Source: Nymphalis io | Taxonomy: Eukaryota; Arthropoda; Insecta; Lepidoptera; Nymphalidae | Length of the DNA: 64,000 bases | NCBI RefSeq assembly: GCF_905147045.1 | Contig: NC_065894.1 | Location: forward strand, 8,531,501 to 8,595,500 | Direction of reading: 5' to 3' | Part shown: positions 39,961 through 53,700 of the stretch, in pieces | Layout: every line of letters starts with the position of its first letter | Numbering within the stretch: the stretch's first letter is position 1 | Position numbers and translations under genes: made by a program | Notes under the pieces: generated by a model | Seen by the model: the letters and a program-made list of their open reading frames with translations, nothing else | Told to the model about the DNA's origin: nothing | Databases searched by the model: none

Positions 39961-41788
39961 TAAATCAAAATTTTTAAAACTATTAACTGATATCGAAATT
40001 TGTAATATACTTAATCAAGATTATTAAATAATTTGAAATAATCTTAAAAAAAATTGTTGCCATTTAATTAAATATTTAAACAGTTTTTCATTTCATTTTT
40101 GAATCGTTGATGAATTAGCATTTAACTTACATAAAACATGACAGCTACTTCAAAAAAAATCGCTTATTACTCCATAATTAAATGTTGTCCTTATAAAATA
40201 GATTAATTTAATTCTTAGGTATTGAGGATATAGATGATAAATATTAAATATTGATGATATTTTTGTACACCTAAAAGACATGTCATTTCATACAAATATA
40301 CGATAACATGGCGAGATATACTATAAAAATGGTATTGTTTTTAAATTTTAACATTGATATTAAGTTCCTTTTAATGTTTACATTATTGGATTAAAATAAG
40401 ATTGCGTTACGAGCATAATCTTTACTAGTTTTAATATTCTTACATCACTGATAAGATGATTGGTTTAACAAAGCCGAGAATGTGGTTACCATATATAGTT
40501 TGTATTCATTCTGATTTATATTACTTTTTTCTATAAGTACATGGTATGAGTATAAAAATCTATTTCGTATCTTTCAAACGCTCTAAAAATCTAAAAAAAT
40601 CAAATTGGTATCGATGAATAAAACTGGTATTTCTTTATGTACATTCATAATATTCCGCCTAACGTTGCGTTAAGCAATATTTTTTTAATTTTTATTTGTA
40701 TATTATTTACGTTTAAGTTTTTACTTATATTGTTATATGTCGGGGACATATCGAGCTATTCCTTGAGATATTGTATGTAGCTAATAATAAAAAATAGGTA
40801 AATTTGACTTGGAGGTGTAATTTAATTCATTATCTTGCTTTTTTCATTTCAGTAATAATAATGTCTAATAATAATATTATTAGATAAGGAATACTTTTAA
40901 TATTTCAATTTTTCTTTTGCAACCAGCTTTGATGTTTCGTAAAAGTTAGTCAAAAGTAGTTTAATTTTATTATAGCGATAACTATAATTTATGTTTTATT
41001 TTTAAGATTTTGGTAATGGGTTTCTTTTCCTTTCGGAATTTTGTAAATATAACATAAATATCGTAATCATGTGCTCTCGCGAGCACGGAACCGACGGTGG
41101 ACGACGACATTAGTTGAAATTAAGTTTATTTCAAACGGCACACGCAAACCTAATCGCTCCAAAGAAATCCACAGAATGAAGTCATCTTATTTATTGATGC
41201 TAATTAGAACTAGTAGAAAATTTTGTTACAGAATTAAATTATTTTTTATTAGAATATTATGTGTTCTGTATATTAAGCGTATTGATCAGTTTTAGTTATT
41301 AAATGTTCTTTTATTCTTAAGTGTAAGCTCAAAACATCTGTTTGCGACTCTGTCCTGGCAGTGCTTTTATCGATTTATTATTTTCTATGAATTTCTAACA
41401 TTCGTAATGTTTCAATTTAAGTATATTAAATAAACTTAAGTCTGTATGAATATGGATTTTTCTTTAAAATGAAACCCCTGTACAACCCGCTCCTCTTACA
41501 CGTATTGTTATTTATATTTTATTAATTGTATTTATAATTGCTACTGGGTATTGCTGTATCATTTGTACTGTTTTTTACTGCGGTCTAACTAAAGAGTTTT
41601 AAATAGAATATTTTCTGAAACAATAATTTGTCAAATTGATTTGATTCTTTGCTTGTAATATATAGATTGTCAAGATTATTTCCATAAAGTTATTAAGCGT
41701 ACAATAATATATAGTAATACTCGGGATATATTAAAGTATACAGGACTAATTTGATTGAAGTTTGTATATTACTCACATTATACTTAGT

Positions 41789-44700
41789 ATGGTGTCAAGG
41801 ATTCTACGCGCAACACCTTTAGGGCGCTTGCGACTCGCGCTGGTAGAAGATGCTCCGGTAATAATGCCTTTTGTTACTGAATCTATGTCGAAGAATTTTC
41901 GTGTTAATCAACCGTCGGATATCGTGTATCTTATGTGAGTTTTCAATATTACATGACAGAAAATAATATAGTAGAATTTTTAATATAGTGAATCGGGATA
42001 ATAAGAACCTATTTTAGGAACTTTTTATATACGAAACTAAGAGCATTGAAAGTACTCATTGTTTTTTTATAATTCTATTGTAATTATGATAAACTTGAAA
42101 GAAACGGGAACACCATAAACGCTGATGATAATTGTCGAACCAAATGGAGCTTACGTATTTGACATTTACTTTTAAAAATGATTTTTAAACTAATTAAAAC
42201 TTATATTTTAGTGAAACTTGTACTTTGTCGATATGCCAGCTAGACCTTAACGAATCAATCGTCGGCTTTTTAGTATTGAAGGATTATCCATTAGCACCCT
42301 CTGTTAACCCATGCGCTTGGGAAGATTTCGTCTGGACCAAGTTCAAGTACATAACATTTCATTTATAATCAGCAATTATTAGATTAAAATAAACATATCA
42401 GAAAATGATTTCAGTGAATATTTGTCACAATATATATACTACATTATAATCATTAGAAAATATTCCTCTATATATTACATTAATTTTCTTTTCAAATTTT
42501 ATTTTACGGTTAAACACATCTCATGTCGAGAGTCGAGATGTTCCCATTGGTTCGATCACGTGTTGGGGTAAGATTAGGGGATTAGCATGTGTTTACTTTA
42601 CTTTAATCGTGAATTAAAACAGTAACGTAGTGGAAGATGCTCCAAACCTTGAACTCAATAAGATTGGAGAATCTAGCCCAGCGGTGGGATATTTACAGGC
42701 TGTTACTATATGGTACAACCTAACAGGATATTTTCGTTAACACAGCATTACATAATACATATTATTAATGATATGTATGTATTACAATTAGGGCTATAGA
42801 ACTAAAAGCACGGAATACACTCTTTATACATATGCTCTGCTGGAATCCAGTGTATGCTCGCGAAGTTGTCGATAACATGCTTAAGTCTGTCTTCATGCAC
42901 GATCCCTATCTACAATATATCGGGATGATGAAATCCTTAATTGATTATCAACGTAAGTTTTTTTATAACTACTTACATGAGTGTTGGAAATGTATCTTGT
43001 CTGAATTTAGACCATGACAGCCATTTAACGGAGACTAGCATAACGCTTTAACACACTTGATTAAAGTCCCTTTGCTTTTTATTGCTTCCCCCTTCCTTCT
43101 TAAGTCCACGCGTGCTGGTTCTCGATGTCACCGCCTAACTGTGACATCAATTCCAACGCGAACAAAGAAATTTTGTAACTCCTTTGTTTGTCGCACTTCC
43201 AAAAAATGGAATTCCTTACCAGCTCACGTGTTCCCCTCCTCTTACAACCCGGGTTCCTTCAAACGAGGCGTAAAGAAGCATCTTACGGGCCGGCAGGGCG
43301 AAGGCGGCTAGTGCAGAACGTTTTTCCCGTTTGTACTGGCCGTCGTTACGTCGTTACCATCAGGTGTCTATAGAGGTGGTAATAGAGTCATTTGCCCTCC
43401 CGGCGAATATAAAAAAAGTCCACAAATTGTGCATATTATACTGCACTGAGTGCGTAAATAGTTGCATTATCTATTCCTTCTGATATTCCGATGGCACGGC
43501 AGCCCGACGTGAAAAGAGAGCTTTACATTTTACATACTTACTATTTCCGGTCTCCTATTGAAAAAAAATATGATAAAAAAACTCAATTACTTCCTGTAAG
43601 TATAATATGATATTAAAAGTAATATAATAGACATTTGTCTATGGAATTTGTAGACTTACAATGAATTGGATTTCAGAAAGTTATCATCGCCTTTAAATCA
43701 CATTTGGATTTGATTATTTTAAATAATCTATATCTATAATTTTCTATATATTTTAAGAGTGTAATAAGAAAATTCTGATGATTATAATACATTAAGTATT
43801 AATATAATATCTTTAGTGTTAGTACCGGGTCAGTCCCGCTCTGAAGCTTCGTTTAAGCGATCACAGGCCATAGAACGAGGTGTTCCCGGTGACCAACTCC
43901 CTTCGTTGTGGGTAGCTGAGCGACGAGAAGTTAGCCCTAGGTTGAGGATACGTCGAGCAGTGTTAGAATTTATCATTAATTGTCTTATATTTATTATGAT
44001 ATTTATATATAATTTTAATTCATAGTGATGTGATAGCAGCAGTTGTTGTTGACAAGCAACAGATTTTCTTTGTCAGACACCTTGGAAATGATTTTGATGG
44101 AGTTGATAAAATCAACTCACTGTCAAGTTCGTGTGTTTATTAGTTGACAAAAAATAACCAAACCTTCTGAATTAATTTACCTATAAATTTATATTCTTTA
44201 ATGAATAGCGAAGAAGATAATGATGACTTAGTGCCAATAATAGAGCGGCACTCGACACGTCTGCGAGAACTGTACGGCGACTTCTACATCAGCGAGCTTA
44301 TATCGCGACATCCGGATTCTGAACGAGTGTTGCTTGTATGTGAGGTATGTACTATGTTGATACTACACTCATATAGCATTCTAGTTGTTGTTGTGGATGT
44401 AGATACCGAGGATCTGGGATTTAATCCCTGGTCAGGCCGATAAAGAGTTTTTTCGGTTTATAAGTTCTTAATAGCTGTCGGAATTTATTATTTAGATGTG
44501 TTTTGTGTGTCACAAAAGATGTGAAAGTTGCTTTTCCTTCACCTGAGCTCTCTATGGCCGTATTACAGGATCAGAAGAGTGAGGGTATAGTGACGGTACA
44601 GTAGCTACAAGAAAGTTGCGGTAATATTTCTACTGATATACCGATTATCAGTAGAAATATAAAATTTAACTAGGACTTCGTGGCTTATATTTTGTAAAGT

Positions 44701-47700
44701 TAAAGTTTTAAGAAAATTATAGTTTAGCTAAAAGGCAGAAATAAATGAAAATTTACGAATTGAATGTACTTTCTGATTCTCATAATGTTTTTAATTTTCT
44801 TTAGGCGTTATAATATGAAAAAAAATATATTGATTCCACATATCGGTAGCGATATAATTTAGGCAGTAGTGCTTAAATTATAAATGCGAATATGTGCTTG
44901 CAAGTTCTATCTTTGAGGCTATAACGGAATATCGGAGCGACGTGATACCTTATACCTGACCTAGAGGATGTGTTTTATTAAAATAAACATATTTTGTAAA
45001 TTTTATTTGTATGTAATAATTCTTAAAAATATAAATTTATTTTCACTATTTGTAAATCGCTACAGCACAAAGAGTTAGCAGTGGGTGTAATGTGTCTCAA
45101 CACTCAGATTAACTACGAGGCGCTAGAGGAGAGTTTTGAGCTTTCTCCGTTTTCCGGTTTGCGACATCTTGATAGACCACCAAAGCCTCGCGAACGTGAT
45201 TCCGCTATAAGGTTCATAAATATATGTAGTACTTATAGTATATTTTAGTGATGGAAATTTATTTATCAATTTTTTATAAATATTTAAAGCTAAATATGCC
45301 TCTTGTCAGTTTCTTCACAGGAACTGGTATTGTCTTCGAATCTAAGCAAGAGTCTAGCACTGATATTCATGCAAAAGAAACAAAGTCCAGGGTAAATAGC
45401 TTAATTGGAAATTAATATGATATTGTGATCTACTGATAAGTATTTTTTATAGAATAAGTAATATTGAATTGATTGAAAAAGCTAAATGGAATTTACATTT
45501 TTCCAATTATTTGTAAATTTCTTCGTTTTGCTGATTGTTTTATAAAGATTAATAGCTACTCTTATCAACCGGCGTGATACAATACGAACTCTACTTAATT
45601 TTGTTTCTAAGCTTTTATCCAATTATTATGACGATCGATTCAACGGGATGGACGAACGTTGACTTGCTGCAGCGCCATCTAATGCCATATCAACGGCCAT
45701 TGTCTCATTTAAATTTTTTACATAAAAAAAATCGTATGGCATTTTTATGGTGATTGACCAGTGTAATGATGGTAATTACCACTTTATACCTGCGATACAA
45801 TTGTATCGAAGATATATTGACTATTTTTTTCGAGATATTTTATTTTCTATCGAGAATAAAAGAAGTGTGTATAATCTGAATCTTACAAATTAAAAAAAAA
45901 TAATTCTAGGTTACTTGGGTCTTTGAGGAAGATGCTTTTAAAGATATTCACAAGGAAGCAGAGATAAAAGCTCGTTCACACCAGCTGCCTTACACACAAT
46001 TAGATATACTCCAACTTTTGGAAGACGAGGAAGATGAATTGGAGTACGATATTGTAAACATTGATACAGACTTGTTAAGATTGCCACGTCTCTTCATGAA
46101 CGAAGACTTTGTAAAGAAACAAAGGTAAGTTAACTATAAAATATAAAAACTCTTCTTACGTTTTGTTTTATGTTCTGTTTTGGAGGCAACTTCGAGAAAG
46201 ATACAATAAGCTCGATCATGTCAGTGTAGTTTCATGGTTTGCAGGTCAATAGTACACTACACGTAACGTAAGATAATAAGATGTTAATCCATACCTATAC
46301 CTTTAGTAGGTACCCAGGACTCTGGGGGAAAAAATTTTTTTTTTATAGTATAGGTAGGCGGACGAGCAAATGGGCCATATGAGGGTAAATGGTCACCAAC
46401 GCCCATAGACATTGGCAATGTAAGAAATGTTAACCATCAATTACATCAACCTTGGGAACTAAGATGTTTTGTCCCTTCTAATCAACTATTTATATTGCAA
46501 ATCAGCAGCATTGATTATTATTTTTGCTTTGCTTTAAAATATAATCTTAATGTTAAAATAATAAGGCATGATCACCTATAATCTATCATTAATCATTCAT
46601 TCATTTATCATAATTATCATCATTTGTCTATAGACATTTGCATTGTTTGAGAATTCAGTAATTCCATCTATAATGCCTTGTACAATACAATGATTCACTC
46701 AACTTTCATAAAGAAACCCAGCAGTTCAAAGCATATTTATTTAGCGAATCTACTGTCTATTTTTTTGGTGTATAGTATACGACCCTTCTAATAACGTAGT
46801 CCTTGTTAAAATATGAAGCAAGCAAGTATTTTATCGAAAAATAAATAAACACATTAATAGATTCTCCGAAAATGGTCAAGAGTTTCAACATCGAAAAGAG
46901 TCTGTGTTCGAAAATAAATACCTCGTCAAAGATACACCAAAAAGACTTTGTAAGTTTTCTTCTTCATACTTTTTGATTCAAATTATTTTTTAAATAACCT
47001 TGAACCAGGTTTATGACCCGTTACTAGTTGATAGACATTTGGATTAATTTTTAAAATGGTTCTATTTATAAATCGATGAGGAAAATACCATTATTTTTAT
47101 TGTGGTTACTTATACTAAAATATTAAAAGTTTTGCTTTGTAAATGAAAATTTTATTAGCATAATATAATTTTATTACGCCTTAGTCGCATTAATAAAATA
47201 TGCGATAAATAAGTCCTTATGAGCGAGAAATCAAAAATCAAATCCCGTAACATCCGTAACAGCCTGTGAATGTCCCACTGCTGGGCTAAAGGCCTCCTCT
47301 CCTCTTTTTGAGGATAAGGTTTGGAGCTTATTCCACCACGCTGCTCCAATGCGGGTTGGTGGAATACACATGTGGCAGAATTTCAGTGAAATTAGACACA
47401 TGCAGGTTTCCTCACGATGTTTTCCTTCACCGTAAAGCACGAGATGAATTATAATCGCAAATTAAGCACATGAAAATTCATTGGTGCTTGCCCTTTGGGG
47501 TTTGAACCCACGATCATCGGTTAGGATTCCCGCGTTCTTACCACTGGGCCATCTCGGCCAAAAATCAAATACTGTCTTAAATAACGATTGAATTGTCAAC
47601 TTTATTGTTGTAAATGTCTAATCATTGTTGCCGTTTAAGATAAGTAAAAGGATTTACGACATTTATGATAGTATTGTTTATTGTTAATATTAGCAACTCC

Positions 47701-50700
47701 TACTTCAAATGCGGTAGCACCCTGTAAGCCACCAGAACCTACTCGCTATTCCGGTGCCCCGAATGCTTTCTTATTGGAATTATTCGCAATGCATCCTGAT
47801 TACGATGAAAGGTATGTTAATTATATATTTTAATATTGTGTAACACAATAGTTTTAATTTTGTAAAATCAATGTAATAAAGAAAAAATCGTTATGCGAAC
47901 GATTATTATTATATATTTATTTTATTAAGGTACGTGACATGGTTAACGGAATAGCTATATATAAATATAATTGTCCTATGAATAATTCTGAGATGGTTCA
48001 CTAATACAGATAAACTATGATTTATAAATAATATTTTGATTTTGGTTGATTTTGTTGGCGGTTATATCTCTAGCTAAGCAAATTATTTCATACAAATACA
48101 ATACAAAGCGCAATTGACTGCCTTGTTGGCTTAGTGGCTACATATAAGGATGCAGATTGGTAGCCTGGAATCTAGAAATTGGAAGTGTGTACACTTCCGT
48201 GTCTCAGAGAGCACGTAAAGCCATTCGTTCTACGCCTACTCTTTTAGGTCGTGTTGGGTTTGCCGTCCCAACGGACTATGTTGGCGTAGAGAGTGCACCT
48301 ATGTTTGAACATACACTTGTGCACTATAATACGTCCTAGGCGGTTTGTTAGTCTCCCAAGAGATAGGCCATCGTGGCCGAAATCGGTCAGTAAAACATGA
48401 AAAACACAATATTATTATTTTTTTTCTTATGATTTAGATACGGTTTTGATATGCTTGAAGCAGCTTATGAACTATTTCCTGATAAAGATTATTGTGTTAT
48501 GTGTCTTCCATCGAGTCACACATGCTTTCCGCTTCTAGAACATTTTACGGTATTTTTTTTATTTGTCTATAATTAAAATGTTTATAACACATGCACGTAT
48601 TAATATACAAACTAAATATACGATAACGAGACATATGGATAATGTTATATATACTAACATAACTGTTATATATACTAACATTTTATAGTCATAGATTTGA
48701 AGTAGATATAAAAAGCCGTCAATCTAAGCGTGTCTGAAGAAAAAGCCGCACACATACCGGCGCACGTATTATACAGCTTATGATTCAATCGGGTATCAAG
48801 TCAAGACGTTTCTACATAAAAGTTTAAGCACTGTTAGCATTACAGTATAGTAAAAACATTTTAATCTGTACTTCACCGAGATAATGAAAAGGTTCGATTC
48901 AAATAATAATTCATTTTATTGCTGAAATGGTATTATTTTTAAGCCAACTGGTGTTCGTGCAATGGTCGAATTTCGATCATAATAAGTTTTGAGAATTTGA
49001 GGAAAACATATGCACTTTTTTATGATCTAAAAACTGTGTGCTTGATATGTAGGTTGGTAAAAATCCATGCTCGGTTTTATACTATTTAATATACATGTGA
49101 TATAGTCTTCTAGCCCCACATACATATAAATTTCAAAAAATTAAACTTTTAGAACGAATCGAATGAAGGAAATCTTCAATTAATCTTTTTGATTTCAGCT
49201 CGTAACACCTTATAGTTTTCGAATGCGATTCATGAATGAGACTCTGTATATAGCTCATGTTAACTCAATAAGAGGGTAAGTGAAATATCCATATAAGATA
49301 GTATTATAGGTATTTTACTGCCTCGTTGGTCTAGTGGATAGATATGAGGCCGCAGACCCGGAGGTCCTGGGTTCAATTCCCAGGTCGGGCCAATAAAAAG
49401 TTATTGGGTTTTTCTGTCAGAAAATTCTCAGTAGCAGCCCGGGGTCTGGAAATTGGAAGTGTGTTCACTCCTGTGCCTCGGAAAGCACGTAAAGCCGTTG
49501 GTCCTGCGCCTAAACTCTTTCCGGTCGTGTCGGATTGCCGTCGTTTGCGCACACACTTGTGCACTATAATATCTCCTGCGTAGTTGGCTTATCTCTCTTG
49601 AGATTGGCCGCCGTGGCCGAAATCGGTCTGGAGGGCATTATTATAAGTATTTTGTGTATAAGAGTGATATACGTTTTAGTTTCCTTACATTTACTCCTTT
49701 ATAGAAAATTTTCAATTATTCAATTTAAAATCGAATTTCATGACGAGTTCATCCATAACGCAAGTCAGATTATTATTTATTAAAATTTGTTTACAAGATA
49801 TTTGAGCTGAAAAAAAGTCACGGACGTATGTACATAAACAGTTAAACTTCGGAGATCTTAAGCATGGGGGTTTGTTATGAACTTCTAACAACCAAATTTG
49901 TAATTGTCAATTTATCTTCTAGAGATATAAGAGTTCGTGAAGCGGAATCGTACGATATACCAAATTTAAATGATGTGTTAGAACATGCACCCAGGAAGCA
50001 AGATTTGCTAGCATTATTTGAAACAAGCCTCGAATCTGACTCATTATCCTCTTATATTTTTCTAAGTCAAAATCAACCAGTTGGACTTATTGTACTGGGG
50101 TAATTAAATAAAAAAAAACATTCCTTTTCTTTTAATTATATATTTAATTTCATTTAAAAAGTAAAAAAACATTTTTTTCATAGCCATAATCCAAACCAGT
50201 GGCGTAACAGAATTAATTAATGCTTTTTAATATTATGTACATTAAAAAATATATTTTTTAGATTATTAAAACAATATTTATTTTCCAGACCTTTAGAAGA
50301 TGTTACATCAATTAGAACTCAATATAATTTGGAGGCTGAGCCTCGAAGTTCTGGCACTGATGCTTCTGTAAGTGCGACTATATTTATATTTGCACATTCA
50401 TACATACAATATACATATGTTTTTTGATAGATTTTAGCGTGTATTATGTCACCTATTATGGACCCCCATGGTCGATGGTATTTGAGAGACGTATTAAGGC
50501 AAACAAAATATGCAACTTTGTTCTGGGTTTGCAGACTTTTCGCTAAAGGCGACGCGGTGAGTATCAGTAATGTTAAAATAATTAAACATAAAGAGCAGAT
50601 ACACTTACGTAAATGAAAACCTCTTAATTTGACTTCAAAAAAATCTTAATTGGACTTCAAAAATCTAACTAAAGATATACATATTGTCTATTTCGTTTGA

Positions 50701-53700
50701 TTTGACGTTGTCATTGTTACTATTATTTTCTATTTTATTAATACAGGAATGTGTCACATTTTACACTATTTTATTTTAAATTTTCTATTAAATCATATAA
50801 ATTTGCAGAGTCCAAGTCGTAACCTCATGTCGTTAGCTAGTCACATGTTGCCGGTGCGCCCCCGTCGGTCGATGCTTAATGTAGTTGGTAATAAAGGCGA
50901 TAAGATAGTCAAGGACATGTAAGTATTAATTAGATATTACTTTAAGGTTTTGTAACCCTCGAGCCTAAACAAGGAAAACTTATATTGTTTGGGTTATGTA
51001 GGGTTGTTAAACACAAAATGTCTAAATTATGCAATGCTGTAGGATCTCATATGATGCGGTTTAACAAACCATATTCGGTTTCGAATGCCAGCAAGACTGC
51101 TTTTCAGATGCTATTTTTTTATTTCCGAGTCTATGCGCATACGCAGACAGAAATTCCACGGCGCGGAAGTCATTCAACGCTCCTACTGTATTAGTGCTTT
51201 GTACGAAGAGTGGTGCGCTTTAACTACAAGAACTTGTAACTGTGAAAATCGAACATAATACCTTTTGCAGTGCAACGCCATTTGCCCTGTGGTCACTGGA
51301 ACGACCTCTGACCAGTCTTCCGAAGGTGCACGTCAATAGTAGCATCGTTGTAGTTGGTGCCAGTCGCACGGGACTCGCTTTCATTGAAACATTACTTTTA
51401 GGGTGAGATTTTTCTTTCTATTTTAAAGTCACGATTTGTTACTTTAGAGTTATCGTAAAACAGAAAAGTACGCGTTACTCGAAAAAATATTCTAGCTTAA
51501 TCTAAATATTGGCAACCGAAAATTACATAGTAATTAATTTGTATAAGTAACCAAAGTCTCCACATAAGTAATTATGATGATAGAGATTAACGGCCTTACT
51601 TATAAACGTTGCTTGGCAGATGTTTATTTAAACGCCAATTTCGCTCTTTCTGTTATTATTTGTTATATTTAGAAAAAATAATACCAATTTGCCATAACCA
51701 TTTTAATCCCAAACTGACACATTCTAATCTTATGTCAAATATACTACTAATTATTACCTACCAGTACCGGCAATATTAACATACATTACATTATTAATTT
51801 GATATTTGAAAGAAAAGGACACAACATTGTTTAACTAATCAGCCGCTACGCAAAGTTTATAAGTAAGGCCGACAATCATTAAATTTAATTAATCGAATAC
51901 TACGATGATATATTTGCAGGCCCACGGCTGAATACCTTATATTTACAAACATAACACTCGTATCTTTACACGGTCTGCCGACTGTTGCTGATAGCATGCA
52001 TGCAGCAGAGACCTGCGTACCGCGCGATGGTCGATACACTGACCGCTATCTCAAGAGCCTACCATTTTATTACTATGTTGATGTCATGTCTGCAGTTATG
52101 ATCCAGATCGATAGGTATATCTTTAACAACATTCCTAAGAAATTGTCTGTGTAGATTAAAGCTTGTTATTAAGCTACTAAATTAGTTACAGTTGCATATT
52201 TATTTATTAATAGAAAGAAGAAATGCATTCACTTGAAGGGTGGTGGTATGAAGTTCTACGACGAGCTTGTTCTCGTATGTGGTCAGCAATTCCAACATCC
52301 CGACTATTTGAAGGACTCTATAGAATTGGCTAAGGAAGTAGAGTAAATATATAAATTTTTATGTTTATTAACTTTTAAGTAAATTATTTATTTGTAATGA
52401 ACAGATGACTGTTTTTGTTAAAAACATTTTTTTTATATACTTTATATACATTATACAGATTTGCAGGACTCTCTGTACCCTAACATAGGCTCCTTTTTCC
52501 TCGAACATCAGTACTCAGCCAGCCTGTCATGCAGTTTTCCGTCTGGAGTCTGTCTACTGGAATGGAATTGTTGTTATGCTGTTTATTATCTTTCTATACA
52601 TTACAATAATGAAAATCGTTACTACTGATTAAAATATTGAATAATGAAAACTTTTTAGGAAAGGTAAACCTTGTCATAGAGTTTTAATGGATAACCCAAA
52701 GTACAAACCGGATTATGTCCCACCATCCCCTGATATACCAGAAAATGTGATGCTTATCAATTCATTATACGAGGCCAATACCTGTCTTAGGAAGCTGATG
52801 TGGATGATATCTGAATTTAGTGTGTGATTATGTTTTGTTCTTCTTAAATTATACTTTTTCTTTAACATTTTGCTAAACTTTTTTGAAGTTATATCTTGCT
52901 GATACATATTAATCCAAGCAAGTCTTAATAGAAAATAGTATCTGCTGTCTTCGTGAAGACAATCAAGTGGTGGTTTATGGGGATTGTATAGAAGCATACA
53001 GTTGTATTGCTGCTTTACTAGAATTGGGACTTCAGCCCAACAACATTGCTTTTATTGAACCATTCCCACCAGAAGATACCACTATGAGAGTTAACTGCTT
53101 TAATAATGAGACGGTGAGTATTGTAATACTAAAAAATAATTAAATTTTATAGTAATAGATGAAAAGAAAATTGTAATTGTAGAGAATTACTTATTGTTTT
53201 CTTTCAATGCAAAACAATTCTTATGTTCCAATATTAAATTATAGTGTCATATTGGTATTTATTTATTAACCTATAATTATTATATTTCCGTATCTTTCTT
53301 TTGAACTATTCCTAAGATAGCCTTTTTCATAATCGTTTCTTTTTAAATTTAATCTGTTAATTTAATAGGTAAATATTTAACAGAGCCGAGATGGCCCTGT
53401 TGGAAGAACGCGTGAATCTTAACCGATGATCGTGGGTTCAAACCCGGGCAAGCACCACTGAATTTTCATGTTTTTAATTTGTGTTATCATTCTTGAGCTT
53501 GACGTAAAGGAATCCATCGTGAAGAAACCTGCATATATCTAATTTCACTGAAATTCTGCCACATGTGTATTCCATCTACCCGCATTGGATCAGCGTGGTG
53601 GAATAAGCTCCAAAACTTTCTCCTTAAAAAAAGGAGAGGAGGCCTTAGTCCAGCTGTGGGATATTCACAGGCTGTTACTGTAATTAACAGTTGTTTTAAA

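Larger units (their letters stand above)
37397..41788. other. Intergenic region between CoREST and Cfap61
   Basis: AT-rich, no coding signature. It starts with the CoREST 3' UTR; AATAAA lies at 37527-37532 and more candidates follow, so a longer UTR is possible. A fragment of SINE family A (minus) lies at 39905-39960. A small GC-richer patch at about 41071-41110 stands out but has no recognisable identity. Confidence 0.65.

Noticed and set aside
43057..43311. An intact retrotransposon gene
   Set aside because: Only the C-terminal tail of the LINE protein is present. No reverse transcriptase or endonuclease core is seen nearby.
46124..47694. A frameshift or pseudogene break in Cfap61
   Set aside because: The apparent phase clash is explained by the 89-base exon at 46861-46949, which restores the frame with good splice sites.
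49321..49391. A functional tRNA gene
   Set aside because: The segment has A- and B-box-like sequence but its acceptor stem does not pair properly, and it continues into a SINE body with target-site duplications.
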